Assembly (NCBI GenBank): GCA_028456385.1 | Contig: JALNQF010000671.1 | Coordinates: 1 to 17,292, forward strand | Source: Ophiosphaerella korrae | Taxonomy: Eukaryota > Ascomycota > Dothideomycetes > Pleosporales > Phaeosphaeriaceae | Length of the DNA: 17,292 bases | Reading direction: 5' to 3' | In this document: positions 1-8,162 of the stretch, piece after piece | Layout: each line of letters opens with the position of its first letter | Position numbering within the stretch: position 1 is the stretch's first letter | The notes under the pieces: model-generated | Database searches by the model: none | What the model saw: the letters and a program-made list of their open reading frames with translations, nothing else | What the model was told of the DNA's origin: nothing | Translations under genes and position numbers: made by a program

Positions 1-540
1 CTTTAGCTTCTATAATTTAAGATAGTAATTTCTCTTAAGCCTAGTTAATAGCTCTCCCTATTATTATTAAGCCTAGACGCAAGAATAAGCGTAATAAACG
101 TACACTCTATAAGAGAGACACTAGATATATTATAAGAACTATAAACGTTCGCGCAAATATACACTTTACAAGCCCTACTATTATTTATAGAAACTACGCA
201 AGGAAGTTTCTTAGGATTTAATTTAGAAGAAGTACAACAAGAACAAGGAAACATTTTAACACTATTACGCAACACCTAATTAGCAAGAAGATAGTAGTAG
301 CGTGTAGAGGAGGCAACTATAGGGAGCGATAAGGAACTAGAGATTAATAAAGAAAGTAGGTTAATAACCTTAGCTCTAGGGCGGATAAACGAGGACCCGC
401 CTAGAGGGAGGGATAGTGTTACGACAGTAATAAGAGAACTATAGATAGAACTAATTAGCCCTACGATAGAAGGATTAGATCCTTACGACCCTGAAGGACA
501 CGAGCTGGATTGGGAGACCGCACATAATTGGGACACCTAA
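1..540 (+). pseudogene. Degenerate coding frame of unknown family (C-terminal part), open at the window edge
   Basis: Frame 1 reads from the first base to a TAA at 538-540, about 179 codons. It is interrupted only by TAG/TAA codons, including three TAGs in a row near 290-299 that could once have been Gln codons. Read through the stops it is Leu- and Gln-rich and looks helical, with stretches such as LDARISVINVHSIRETLD and FNLEEVQQEQGNILTLLR. It ends in an acidic tail, LDWETAHNWDT. The tail is recognisable, with amino-acid changes, in the second copy near 17045-17109. I do not recognise the family. It could be a regulatory or NLR-associated helical protein, or a transposon-encoded protein. That it was once coding is inferred from the frame continuity and from the aligned frame in the other copy. 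The N-terminus lies outside the window. Confidence 0.5.
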
Positions 541-715
541 GGTAATCTATAATCTGTAGGTTCTTGGCGTTAACGGATTACAGATTAAGGTGATCCGTGA
601 TCTGTTAGTCTTAGTAATGATAGATTAACAGATTACTATGAGTATATAGTTAGTAACAATGCGTATTATTAGGATGGCATCGGCAATTCAATCATTGACC
701 ACGAGCGACAATACT
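421..715 (+). repeat. Diverged direct repeat, copy A (coding end plus hairpin-rich tail)
   Basis: This stretch matches 16998-17292 in the same orientation, starting at the shared CAGTAAYAAGAGAACTATAG. It covers the last 39 or so codons of the frame ending at 540 and the non-coding tail. The tail holds two short hairpins: AATCTGTA at 551-558 with TACAGATT at 579-586, and ATCTGTTA at 600-607 with TAACAGAT at 626-633. Copy B differs mostly by G-to-A and C-to-T changes, plus small indels. This may be a transposon 3' end or a duplicated gene end; the far boundary of copy B is beyond the window. Confidence 0.75.
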
Positions 716-880
716 AGGACAGTTGCAAAATATCTTCTATTGTTTATAGTCTATTGTAGATTACACTACGAGCTTTTGTTATTACCTTTTAATCTACTAA
801 CACTCCTTAGGCACTAGGAAAGTCGACCCTAGTGACACCCATTACATTACTGCCTTCTAAGTACTTTATTGTAGCTAGCC

Positions 881-1831
881 GCGGACTTACGCAAGTTAGC
901 TAATAGTATGTTTCCTTTTCTAGAATATGCTGTACAAAACGTCCTGCACTATGTAGATTTAGTAGAAGAAAGTAGGATTACTTAGGGGAACTCTATCCTA
1001 AGCTTTCTACTAACTACTTGGATTCAGCTAGACAATCTATTTGAAGAGCATGAAGTACATACGGAAGAAATAAGCCTACTGTATGTGTTAGGGGAGCGTA
1101 ACCTGTCTTCTCTTATTAGGGCACACCTGTCCGCCGTCTCCTGTTTTGACGTCGGAAAAGAGCGGTATAGACCCCCTCTTTTTGCAGCTTTAGTAGCTAG
1201 AAGTAAGGAGGCCCTCTAAGCATTTGTAGATGCGCTCTCTAAGGATTAGCTTCCTGGAAGTTACCTTAACGAAAAGCAGGCCTACTACTATGAGGGTAGA
1301 GAGGATCGAAACCTCGGACACAATTTCCGGTTTTCGGATAAAAGGGGCGTACTCTCTTATTTAGCGGAGCTTGGAAATGCGGCAATAGTCAAGCTGCTGC
1401 TTGGCACGGGCAAGGCCGACGTTAACGCGAAGGATAATAACGGTCGGACGCCGCTCTCGTGGGCAGCAGCTAACGGACACGAGGCGGTAGTCGAGCTGCT
1501 ACTTAGTACGGGCAAGGTCGATGTTAACGCGAAGGATAATAACGGCCGGACGCCGCTCTCGTGGGCAGCAGCGAACGGACACGAGGCGGTAGTCGAGCTG
1601 CTACTTAGTACGGGCAGGGTCGACGTTAACGCGAAAGATAAGCATAGACGGACACCGCTCTGGTGGGCAGCAGGGAACGGACACGAGGTGGTAGTCAAGC
1701 TGCTGCTTAGCACAGACATGGTCGACGTCGACGCGAAGGATAATAACGGGCAGACGCCGCTCTCGTGGGCAGTAAAGAATGGATGCGAAGCGGTAGTCAA
1801 GCTACTGCGAGTATATCGCTTTCCTTCGTAG
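881..1831 (+). pseudogene. C-terminal part of a NACHT/ankyrin NLR-type gene, RIP-like decay
   Basis: One uninterrupted frame runs from about 881 to a TAG at 1829-1831. FPFLEYAVQNVLHYVDL (from 911), LLYVLGERNLSSLIRAH and FRFSDKRGVLSYLAELG match the linker that precedes ankyrin repeats in many fungal STAND/NLR proteins, as I know that family. Ankyrin repeats follow from 1373. Premature stops are TAG 983-985, TAA 1217-1219 and TAG 1247-1249, all reachable from CAA, CAG or TGG by one transition. The upstream nucleotide-binding domain is not visible: sequence before about 860 is too decayed, or replaced by the repeat tail ending near 715. NLRs of this type act in non-self recognition and programmed cell death; this copy should be dead. 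The NLR assignment rests on remembered family sequence, not a search. Confidence 0.75.
1373..1812 (+). repeat. Ankyrin repeat array, four 102-bp units plus ends
   Basis: Units of exactly 102 bp (34 residues) begin with GTTAAC or GTCGAC at 1421, 1523, 1625 and 1727. Each encodes a canonical ankyrin unit of the type DVNAKDNNGRTPLSWAAANG followed by HEAVVELLLSTG. Units 1 and 2 differ at about four of 102 bases, and units 3 and 4 are more diverged. The block has no stop and is clearly GC-richer than its surroundings, in contrast to the mutated codons just upstream. Confidence 0.9.
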
Positions 1832-2852
1832 AAGAGCCTGCTAGTATAGCTGTTGGCCGACAACCGGTGTTGGTGTAAGTATAGGAAGGGTATAGGTATA
1901 AAAGCTTAGCAAAATATGTAGTAATTAACCCTGAGGTCTAAGAACGTTAGTATCAACGTGATCTAACGTTCCTATTATTACTATTATATTTTTATTACTC
2001 TCTGTATTTCGTAGAGGGCCGGAGATAAATATGTATATACACCTGGGCGGTTTGCCACAGCGGAGCTTCGCGGAGGTTCGGCTACCGTACATGAAAGCAT
2101 ATTAATATTCGCCACTTTAGCCTAGCTGAACTGATAAACCCCTCTGATGAAGCTAGCAGGGAGGACGGCCGAACCGTACCTGCCATAGGGTTGTGAGGTG
2201 GCGAATTTTGTGTGCTTTTAGAGAGTTGAGTTGGCTAGCAGGAGGCATACTTGTAGCTGAAGGGTGAGTGGGGATCGCAAGGCTGCGGGGCTAGGTCGGC
2301 CGGCTTGCCAAGACTTCGCACGGCCACGGTTAATGACCCAGGCGCCAAGCGGTTTTATTTCTTGTATTTTTCAGTTGCATCCTTGCATGCACTAGGGGAA
2401 AACTGGCTTAGCGCTGCAAGGGCTGTGCAGCTTCAAACCAGGTGTGCACAGCGTGACAGGTAAAAGCGGAAACCGATTGTGCAAGCTTCTGTAGCGCTGC
2501 GTCTCCATACTCGAGCGCAGGCGAAGGAACATATCGGTGGATAGTGTTGTTGTAATGTGTGTTGCATAGCGTTTTGTTTAGCCTTTCTTTGTTGCACCTG
2601 GATGTACCTCGCCCATTCTTGAGCCGAGTGTGCCGGCAAGCAATCAATCGTTTGTTTTCCCGCTCAATCGTGCTGTGTATTCACATTGCAGTCCAGACTT
2701 GGCGCTCTCTCCACCCCGCGCCAGTGCCACTTAACAGAAGAGATACCTGGTTGAACACGAGTATTGATAAGAACTATTGAAGGAGTGAACTAATTGACCG
2801 GGTTCACGTACGGTACGGGCGCTAGAGCTCGCGACGAGAACCACAATCCTAC
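1832..2852. other. Intergenic, no gene recognised
   Basis: No convincing coding region. Short open frames on both strands around 2408-2780 match nothing I know and show no introns or motifs. The stretch contains two interleaved inverted repeats (2075-2206, listed separately). GC content rises after about 2040, so this part seems outside the heavily AT-shifted DNA at the window start. Confidence 0.6.
2075..2206. repeat. Two interleaved inverted repeats
   Basis: GGTTCGGC at 2075-2082 is the reverse complement of GCCGAACC at 2168-2175. ATTCGCCAC at 2107-2115 is the reverse complement of GTGGCGAAT at 2198-2206. The arms interleave (A, B, A', B') rather than nest, so they cannot form one simple hairpin. 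Function unknown; a remnant mobile-element end or chance are both possible. Confidence 0.5.
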
Positions 2853-2870
2853 ACCACCACCACCACCACC
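2853..2870 (+). repeat. (ACC)6 microsatellite
   Basis: Six perfect ACC trinucleotides in a stretch with no recognised gene. Likely length-polymorphic; no function is suggested by the context. Confidence 0.9.
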
Positions 2871-4019
2871 CCGCTGCAAGGCAACAATACCCGCCAAAAT
2901 GGTACATTTATTATAAGAAAAATAGGCTGGCTTGTGAGATTTGTCGTTATCTCCTTAAGTTGCGGTGCTAGGAGGAGGGAACGTAGTGAGACACTCGAGC
3001 AGCCTGGATGGTGGACTGAGTGAATGTTCCCTTTTTTTATTCTACATGTTCTGTATGTTGGGATTGTTTCCTAGCTTTGGGTGCTCATGGGCAAGGGCTG
3101 GAGAAGGCTATAAACGGGGGTTTGGTGTGGTACAGGTCGCAATTCTCGCTGGCCTTTATGCTTTATTCTCAATATATCGAGAAACTCATTATTCAAGGTT
3201 CGAAGGGTGATCGTGGAGCCACGCTGGCTTGGCGCCAGTTGTAAGGCCGTTGAGACGATGTAAGAAGCGGAATTGGTCCGCTGTATCGCGGCAAGTGGAA
3301 TGCTAGTTTCAGGACACACAAAGTACGGCTGGGTTGACCACTATACCGAAGTTATAGCCCTACACCCACTAATCCATGGATCCATAGATTGTCAACAGCC
3401 ATGTGGGTTGATCACGTGACATTCCAGACTCCTTAGCGCCATAGGCCAAAGAGCCAGTTTTTGCGTGTTAATGAGCATTGACACTTACTTCGATGTAACG
3501 TGGAAACTACGAATACTGCATTCCCAGGTGATGAACCACGCGGTGACTACAAGCAAGGGGAAAATACGGCAGAGAGTGCAGCACAGTAGCTGTAAGCAGT
3601 CAGAGCTAGGTCACATGACGGCAATATGCTCGATGACTCAGCTCGAGTACTTCTTAAGGGCTTCTCATTACTCTCCTACGCGTACAGCTGTACAATACAC
3701 TTCTTACGGGTCTATACATACTTAATATACTACTTCCCAACCTGCTTACAGTAGCAGGCTACCTCCCGCACCCAGGTTGTACACATTCCTTCAGGGCTGG
3801 ATCTGAGAGTCACACATTTTTTTGTAGTCTAGTGCTTACCCTCTCCTGTGTATAAATCGGCCTTGAATCCATGCTTTTAGCTAGCAACTGCCCGCTTTAG
3901 AAACGTCACACCTACTTCTCCAGCCACGGTCCATTAAGTTGAAGCTATGTCACCAACTCAAACGGTGGCAGCCAAGGCTTCGAGACTCGCAGCCCGAGTT
4001 CTCAACTTTTGGAGGCATT
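2871..4019. other. Intergenic, no gene recognised
   Basis: Open frames of 74-86 codons occur on both strands between 2965 and 3725, but they overlap each other and have no recognisable motif, signal peptide or splice pattern. A palindromic TCACGTGA (bHLH/CACGTG type) lies at 3412-3419 and a TATAAA-like TATAAATCGG near 3851. The second could serve the membrane-protein gene that starts at 4020, but this is only positional inference. Confidence 0.5.
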
Positions 4020-5394
4020 ATGGTGCGTGAATTCCTCACATGTGGGGATGGAAAAATTCATATTCCTTCTGGGACATATCCTCTACCAGACAGCGACATG
4101 AGTGGCATAAGAGTAAGTTATCCAAGCGCGCAAATTGACGCGACACTAAAACTTTTTACAAAGACAGTTCTCAGCTTCTCTATCACTGCGTGGCCGACGT
4201 TTCTGATTGCCCTGGCTTTCTATCTATCTCAACGTTTGGGTGTCAGAGGCACTTCTCAACAACTTCGACAAGCTCTTTGTCCAAGGTCATGCTCGTTCGA
4301 AATACAGCGATCAAGTAGCGAATATCTTCAAAAAAGGGGCTCGAGCCGTAGCGAAACACAGTTGATGATCGCTATAGGAGTTATCGGCTCCGGTCTTCAC
4401 CAATGGAAACGGAGATTAGCTTTCGACTTTCATATCGTTCTCTACCTTTCCTGGATGGCTTGCGGCATGCATTTATCTAGCCTCACTATATTCCGCCACT
4501 CCATGCGTAACAGTCCCAGAGTCCGTACCTTACGAATCATCGGCATGTTTGCGCTCTTCAGTATGAAGTATGTAGCAATCACGCGAACGATTCAATGGAA
4601 GTGGACAAGTCACCTCCTCCGAAGAAATGGTCGTCACAAAGCGAAAGATTTCCACGAACTTACGTGGACAAGTGAAAGAACACCTAAAAAATCTCAAAAA
4701 GGAGAGCTATCACCACAGGGTTTTTTTTGCTTACTTGCTGCTGGCTTTCAGCAACCTCTGGCAAAGGTCTATTGCTGTTGGATGGCCACAGAAAGAATTA
4801 TATCATTTCTGTCGCAAAATACTCAAGAATGTTGAACAGAGAATGGGTCTCCAAAATCCCAAACGTTGTTGAATCGGACTTTACATGCATCTTCTTGCAG
4901 TTTTAGACATCTGCGGTTCGTACGCCTTCAGTCTCTTCACCGTACTGGCTCACCTCGCCTGGAGCACATTTCAACTGTTCTGGGTACGGCCTGCTCCTTT
5001 CCCAGATTGCGACAAAGATCATCTCAACAAATGGAGATTCGGGCGAATTCTGCTAATGATCTTTCTACTCACACCCTTGTACAGTGTGGCTACATTCTAC
5101 TGCAGCTTTTATCAGTCAGATACTGCAACCTGCAGCCTCGGAGTCATCGATGCATCACAGCAAAGACATTCCGCTTCTCCTCCCTCTGAATTGTCACATC
5201 TCGAGGAGGAACCAGAATACGCCAACTTCCATCTTGAAATTTATAAGAAAATGCAATTTAAGATAATACTTTTGTTACTTTTCCTACTATTGTTGGGAAG
5301 CGGTGCTGGCTTTTTTGCGCAGTTTGCAGTTAATCTCAGCCATGATGGTGGATACCACAATAATGAAAGATTCTTGTTTCGGCTTATTTCCTGA
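4020..5394 (+). pseudogene. Multi-pass fungal membrane protein gene, frame-disrupted
   Basis: The pieces resemble an uncharacterised ascomycete integral-membrane family I know only by pattern. An N-terminal CGDGKIHIPSGTYPLPDSDM precedes SGI. A probable in-phase 51-bp intron follows (4113-4163, GTAAGT donor), then a membrane helix TVLSFSITAWPTFLIALAFY. Next come ETQLMIAIGVIGSG, a long helix pair from FDFHIVLYLSWMACGMHL, and a C-terminal part from about 4902 with WSTFQLFWV, WRFGRILLMIFLLTPLYS and a final hydrophobic segment near 5260-5310. The reading frame changes near 4235 and back near 4348 with no plausible intron between. It changes again near 4560-4625, and a TGA at 4870-4872 may sit in a small intron ending at CAG 4898-4900. 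I read it as a decaying gene; sequencing error or unusual introns could explain part of it. The likely start is ATG 4020. No RIP-like TAG series is seen here. Confidence 0.55.
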
Positions 5395-5666
5395 CCCGAT
5401 TATGTGAGACTTGAAAGTCCCTCTTGAGTGCGCCAGCGCCTGTTGGTAATACTCAATAGTCGAGTGGATCCAGCTCGTTCTGTTGAGGTTACCAACCATG
5501 GTTCAACACCAGGCTGCCACATGTATTGAGGACCTATTCCTCTGCTCTTCAATCAATGCAGTCCTCATAGCCTGTCCTCATAGTCTTTCAGATTATAACT
5601 GCTTGTGTGATTTGCGGGATTTTTGTATTTTCGGATAGCTTTACCTTTCTTCGAGCCTTTCTCAGT

Positions 5667-5741
5667 ATGGCTGAAGTGAACTTGGACACGAAAGATCGAA
5701 GCGGGCAGACGCCGATTGTTCAGGCGACAGGGAATCGATAA
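5667..5741 (+). pseudogene. Isolated ankyrin-repeat scrap
   Basis: ATG at 5667 opens 24 codons reading MAEVNLDTKDRSGQTPIVQA and a few more, ending at TAA 5739-5741. The core NLDTKDRSGQTPI is a typical start of a fungal ankyrin unit, like those in NACHT-ankyrin proteins. A few upstream codons (FLRAFLS) also fit the end of a preceding unit. No other unit is visible on either side, so it is probably a relic of an NLR-type gene and not a real small protein. It ends about 145 bp before the most likely start region of the IF-2B-like gene. Confidence 0.5.
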
Positions 5742-5885
5742 GAGGGTTTGGTGGGGCTCTCAACGTGGATTTGCCTGATCTCCTACTACCAATCATCACA
5801 CAACCCGCTTTCCATCATCAGCCACAACCACACCATTTGTCTGACACCCCACCGGGCCGACCAAATATCAATTAGATGCTCAATC

Positions 5886-7357
5886 ATGTATGCATTTGCA
5901 TTCGGAGTTCTGAAAATCGCGCGTGCCAGCTGCTCACGCATTTCAAGAAATCCCCGCACGTTCCGTCGACGCGTGATCTCCCTTCATTACGACACACATC
6001 ATCAACCATCCGTCCCCAAAAGAATCCCTAGCTCCTACATTTCACTCCGCAACCAAAATATTGCTCACCAAACCACCTCTACGCCATCCATGCACGATGA
6101 TGAAATCACCCATCTGCTCCACCATGCCGTCGCCGAACTGAAACATGACTTCCAATCAGGTGCCCGTCAAATGGCCAGTTCCGCACTCTCCACGCTATCC
6201 ACTATACTAGAAACCGCGGGACATACAGCAAAGAGCAAAGACGAGTTATGGCACACCGCCGTCTCCGCCGCCAAAGCATTGAGTAACGCACGGCCAAGCA
6301 TGAACGCAGCTGCGACATCCTGTCTTCTACGCGCTCTAGAAGCAATCCATCGTTCATGGGAGACTGAAGAGAGAAATAGCAATGATGATGTTGCGCACCT
6401 AGCTTCAGTAGCTCGCCGCGAAATTCAAACTGCGGTAGAGGGCAGGAGTCATGCTGGTGAAAAGCTCGAGGAGCACTTCGAGAAGTTTGTTATGCGGCGG
6501 GCTAGGGTACGGCAATTCTCTATCCCGCATCCACCAACCCACTTCTTCCTGTTGTACGACACGCACTGCATGGCTGACTACCCTAACATTAGGAACTCAA
6601 CAACAAAATCACCATCGTCACCCTCAGCAACAGCAACACAATCCGCGCCTGCATCACCAGCCTCGCCTCCGTTCCCAATCTCTCTCTCACCCTGCACATC
6701 CTCGAGTCCCGCCCCCGCTGCGAGGGCGCAGACATGGCCGCCCAGATCCTCTCTTCTCTGCCGCACTCGTCACGCTCCCGCATCCGTGTCTGCATCTTCC
6801 CGGATTGTGCCGTGGGGCCTGCTGTGCGGGATGCGCAGTTTGCGCTGCTGGGAGCAGACCGCATTGCGGCGACGGGAGAGGTGAGTAATAAGATTGGGAG
6901 CTTGAGTGTTGCGGCGATGGCGAGGAGGGGCATGGAGACGAGGGTCATGGTTGTTAGCGATGTGGAGAAGATTGTGGCGCCGGGGTTGGGGGCTGAGGAA
7001 GAGGAGGTGGAGGTGCATCCGCCGGGTGAGGTGATGGGTACGTGGGCGGTGGAGAGTCGCGAGGTGTTGGAGGGGCATTTGGAAGAGGGGAGGTGGGAAG
7101 TTTTTGGAGAGTGGTTTGAGTGGTACGTTGATATTTTCCTTCTCTTTGCTATGACGCCTCTTAGTCGGGGGTAATTTTGGGCTCGTGAAATGTGCTAACT
7201 TCTCGTCTTGATTGGTAGGGTGCCTGCTGAGTATATCGACGTGTATGTTACGGAGAATGGGGAGTTGACTAGAAGCGATGTGGAAGAGTTTGGTTATCGA
7301 ATAGGGGAGTTGAAAAAAAGAATCTTTGGGGCGGAAACGAAAGAGGGAGTGAATTGA
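5886..7357 (+). CDS. IF-2B family protein (eIF2B alpha/beta/delta-like), three exons
   Basis: Exons 5886-6506, 6593-7122 and 7219-7357 join in frame. Intron 1 is GTACGG...TTAG (phase 0, CTGAC branch site) and intron 2 is GTACGT...GTAG, spliced so that TG plus G gives Trp. Counting from ATG 6090, the protein is 361 aa. Family motifs are ITIVTLSNSNTI (about 145-156), ESRPRCEGADMAAQIL (177-192), CAVGPAVRDAQFALLGADRI (211-230), TGEVSNKIGS, and the terminal VPAEYIDVYVTENG. The N-terminal part is helical. Relatives include eIF2B regulatory subunits and the isomerases MtnA and ribose-1,5-bisphosphate isomerase. The catalytic Cys motif of MtnA is not visible (TLSNSN in its place), so a translation-factor-like or non-MtnA role is likelier. 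Start choice is uncertain: ATG 5886 would add 68 residues, Arg/Ser-rich and poor in acidic residues like a mitochondrial presequence, while ATG 6090 begins the conserved part. No defects seen; stop is TGA. Confidence 0.87.
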
Positions 7358-7763
7358 AGCTATACAATTCGTCTAGGATAAACTAATTGTTTATCCGTTC
7401 GACCTAGATTGGTAAGATAGGATTGTTTGATGGAACAATCAAGACGTAATCTTAGGCTATACGGCTACTTCAGCTAGAATACCGTGCTGTGGGGAATGAG
7501 AAAGCGAACTTGATGTGGGTGACTCTATCTTGGAGGCAGCGAAAGGAGAACAGACGCAACCCTTTGATGCGCAAATGAAGAGATTGAGCCTACTAAAACG
7601 CTGGTTCTACGCGCTGTAACAAGTATGCAAGTAATAGACACTCCTTATCTGGATCCTGAACTATCCGGCCCATGCATTATGATCTGTTCGTACACGACTA
7701 CTACTCCTCCTAATCTTACTGTACCGCCATCTTCATAATCTCTACTAGCTACTCCAATATCTC
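7358..7763. other. Intergenic between convergent genes, with two small hairpins
   Basis: Just past the IF-2B stop are two perfect short hairpins. GGATAAAC (7376-7383) pairs with GTTTATCC (7389-7396). GATTGTT (7421-7427) pairs with AACAATC (7434-7440). They may lie in the 3' UTR or mark transcription ends; fungal genes do not use bacterial-type terminators, so no function is claimed. The rest, up to the ERV25 pseudogene stop on the opposite strand, shows nothing recognisable. Confidence 0.6.
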
Positions 7764-8037
7764 CTAAATTAGATGCTTACTCCTAAAGTACGCCCTTAGA
7801 TACACTACCTGCCACGCGCCTAGGCTAATTAGCATTCCTATGGTCGCAACTGCAAGCCACTTTACCTGCTCATTCGTGTTCTTATTTGTATCACGCAGCT
7901 TCTGCTCGCGGCCGCGCAAATAGTCCATCTCGCTAACGACCTCGCCTATAACCTCCTCTATACGACGCAGTTCGGCCTCGACTGGCTTTAGCTTCTCGCC
8001 TGCCTGGATTGCTGACTAATCTTTCGCGTCGGCGCTA

Positions 8038-8097
8038 ACGTGTTCGGACAGTAAGCTGGCCAGGACAGTATCCTGGCCACCCCACCAAAACGCGCCC
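8038..8097 (+). repeat. Left terminal inverted repeat, 60 bp
   Basis: Starts ACGTGTTCGGACAGTAAGCT and ends CAAAACGCGCCC. It matches the reverse complement of 9811-9870 at 59 of 60 positions, the difference being A at 8067 where the right copy has the G equivalent. It contains an internal palindrome, GGCCAGGA-N5-TCCTGGCC (8058-8078), a plausible transposase-binding or hairpin site. Confidence 0.95.
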
Positions 8098-8162
8098 GAC
8101 TCAGCGTACAATTGCTCAACAACCACATATGCAAATTGCCTCAAATTTTGAGAGGTGATAGA

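Noticed and set aside
541..640. Helitron 3' end (hairpin near a terminus).
   Set aside because: No CTRR terminus follows the hairpins and no Rep/helicase signal is seen in the preceding frame.
1357..1863. Long open frame (168 codons) on the minus strand across the ankyrin array.
   Set aside because: It is the antisense of a tandem repeat; the repeated Ser/Thr/Leu pattern simply mirrors the ankyrin codons, and the plus strand has the known family motifs.
2408..2780. Short open frames on both strands.
   Set aside because: They overlap each other, have no motif, signal peptide or splice pattern, and match no family I know.
3050..3350. Possible solo LTR (a TGTTGG start with a TATAAA inside).
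   Set aside because: No matching CA end, no target duplication and no second copy in the window.
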